Assembly: GCA_947446935.1 (NCBI GenBank)
Contig: CANFIV010000120.1
Location: forward strand, 1 to 5,723
From: Sphingomonadaceae bacterium
GTDB lineage: Bacteria > Pseudomonadota > Alphaproteobacteria > Sphingomonadales > Sphingomonadaceae
Direction of reading: 5' to 3'
Length of the DNA stretch: 5,723 bases
This document shows, one piece after another, positions 4,928 through 5,723 of the stretch. A program made the translations under genes and the position numbers. Every line of letters begins with the position of its first letter. Position 1 is the first letter of the stretch. The notes beneath the pieces are model-generated. The model was not told where the DNA came from, made no database searches, and was given only the letters and a program-made list of their open reading frames with translations.

Positions 4928-5701
4928 ATGACTGAACTTGCCGGCCGCATTGCCCTCGTCACCGGCGCCTCGCGCGGCATTGGCGAGGCTTCTGCCCGCG
5001 CACTGGCCGCGCTTGGCGCGCGTGTCATCGTCACCGACCTTGCCGCGCCCGAAGCCCTCGCGGAGCAGATCGGCGGCCTCGCCCGCGCGCATGACGTGAC
5101 CGATGAGCAAAGCTGGATCGATACGATGGCCTTCGCTCGCGAAGCGGCTGGCGGGCTCGATATTCTGGTCAACAACGCCGGGCTGTTCTTGGCCAAGCCC
5201 CTCACCGAAACCACGCTCGAAGATTGGCGCCGCCTCCAAAGCGTCAATGTCGAAGGTGTGTTCCTGGGCTGCAAGCACGCCGTCCCGCTGCTCGCCGAAC
5301 GCGCGATCCAATGGCCCGGCGGGGCCTCGATCATCAATCTCTCCTCGGTCGCGGGCCTCGTCGGCACCGCGCTGGTCAGCTGCTACAACGCCACCAAGGG
5401 CGCTGTCCGCCTCTTCACCAAAGGCGTGGCGATGGAAGTCGCGCCGATGCGCATCCGCTGCAATTCGGTCCACCCCGGCGTCATCGAAACCGATATGGGC
5501 CGGGATCTCGTCTCCCAGTTCGCGGCCGCCACCGGCACGGGCGAAAACGACACCCGCGCAGCCTTTTCCAATCTCCACCCGCTGGGCCACTTCGGCTTGC
5601 CGACCAACGTGGCCGACGCGGTCGCCTTCCTCGCATCAGACCGCGCCGCCTTCATGACCGGCTCGGAACTGGTGGTCGACGGCGGCTTCACCGCCAGCTG
5701 A
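4928..5701 (+). CDS. Classical short-chain dehydrogenase/reductase (SDR)
   Basis: The 257-residue product has the full length and every motif of a classical SDR, a cytosolic NAD(P)-dependent alcohol/ketone oxidoreductase with a Rossmann fold. Visible are the cofactor motif TGASRGIG (12-19), an aspartate ending the second strand (D37, in VIVTDLA), which usually indicates NAD(H) over NADP(H), NNAG (82-85), N107, and the catalytic set S140, Y153 and K157 with normal 13- and 4-residue spacing (LSSVAG ... YNATK). HPGVIETDMG (182-191) and the C-terminal LVVDGGFTAS are also typical. It resembles cyclopentanol- or hydroxysteroid-dehydrogenase-like SDRs, often annotated loosely as glucose 1-dehydrogenase, but the substrate cannot be assigned by sequence reading. 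It starts at 4928 behind GGAGAGAG and is complete; the window ends 22 bp after its stop, so any downstream partner is unseen. Confidence 0.95.
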   Translation: MTELAGRIALVTGASRGIGEASARALAALGARVIVTDLAAPEALAEQIGGLARAHDVTDEQSWIDTMAFAREAAGGLDILVNNAGLFLAKPLTETTLEDWRRLQSVNVEGVFLGCKHAVPLLAERAIQWPGGASIINLSSVAGLVGTALVSCYNATKGAVRLFTKGVAMEVAPMRIRCNSVHPGVIETDMGRDLVSQFAAATGTGENDTRAAFSNLHPLGHFGLPTNVADAVAFLASDRAAFMTGSELVVDGGFTAS

Positions 5702-5723
5702 ACCAAGCAATTCCTCCCCGAGC

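Noticed and set aside
4658..5590. Minus-strand open frame of 310 codons opposite the SDR gene
   Set aside because: It is a mirror of the SDR coding sequence, rich in Gly/Asp/Arg, and has no family features. It also runs through the structured spacer.

Overview
The window is a GC-rich piece of bacterial chromosome. The GC bias at third codon positions and the flavour of the proteins suggest an alphaproteobacterium, probably a sphingomonad such as Novosphingobium or Sphingopyxis. That placement is inferred from style only; there is no rRNA or other marker gene here. I see no tRNA, rRNA, CRISPR array, insertion sequence or integrase.

Layout, left to right. (1) Positions 1-1052, plus strand: the 3' part of a gene for a TPR-like helical repeat protein, cut by the window edge. 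It converges on the next block across a 143-bp gap. (2) Positions 4407 down to 1196, minus strand: four closely spaced genes that look like one operon. In transcription order they encode a DUF1330 small protein (4407-4117), a 12-helix MFS transporter of the metabolite:H+ symporter type (4075-2783), a CmcJ/NvfI-type non-haem iron oxygenase or desaturase homologue (2746-1826) and a RimJ/RimL-like GNAT acetyltransferase (1810-1196). Gaps are 41, 36 and 15 bp. A perfect 7-bp-arm palindrome sits over the transporter stop codon just upstream of the oxygenase. (3) Positions 4408-4557: a divergent intergenic region holding a candidate minus-strand promoter with a LacI-operator-like core. (4) Plus strand: a 26-residue single-span membrane peptide gene (4558-4638) with a strong ribosome binding site, followed by an unusually long hairpin (4648-4682), a structured 245-bp leader or spacer, and a complete classical short-chain dehydrogenase gene (4928-5701).

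Working hypothesis: the minus-strand set takes up (or exports) a small organic molecule and oxidises and/or acetylates it, with DUF1330 as an accessory small protein. The downstream SDR could act on an alcohol or ketone in the same chemistry, but it lies on the other strand with its own ribosome binding site, so that link is weak. No substrate can be read from the sequence. The most unusual items are the oxygenase-transporter-acetyltransferase cassette with its internal palindrome, and the mini-protein followed by a 16-bp-stem hairpin.
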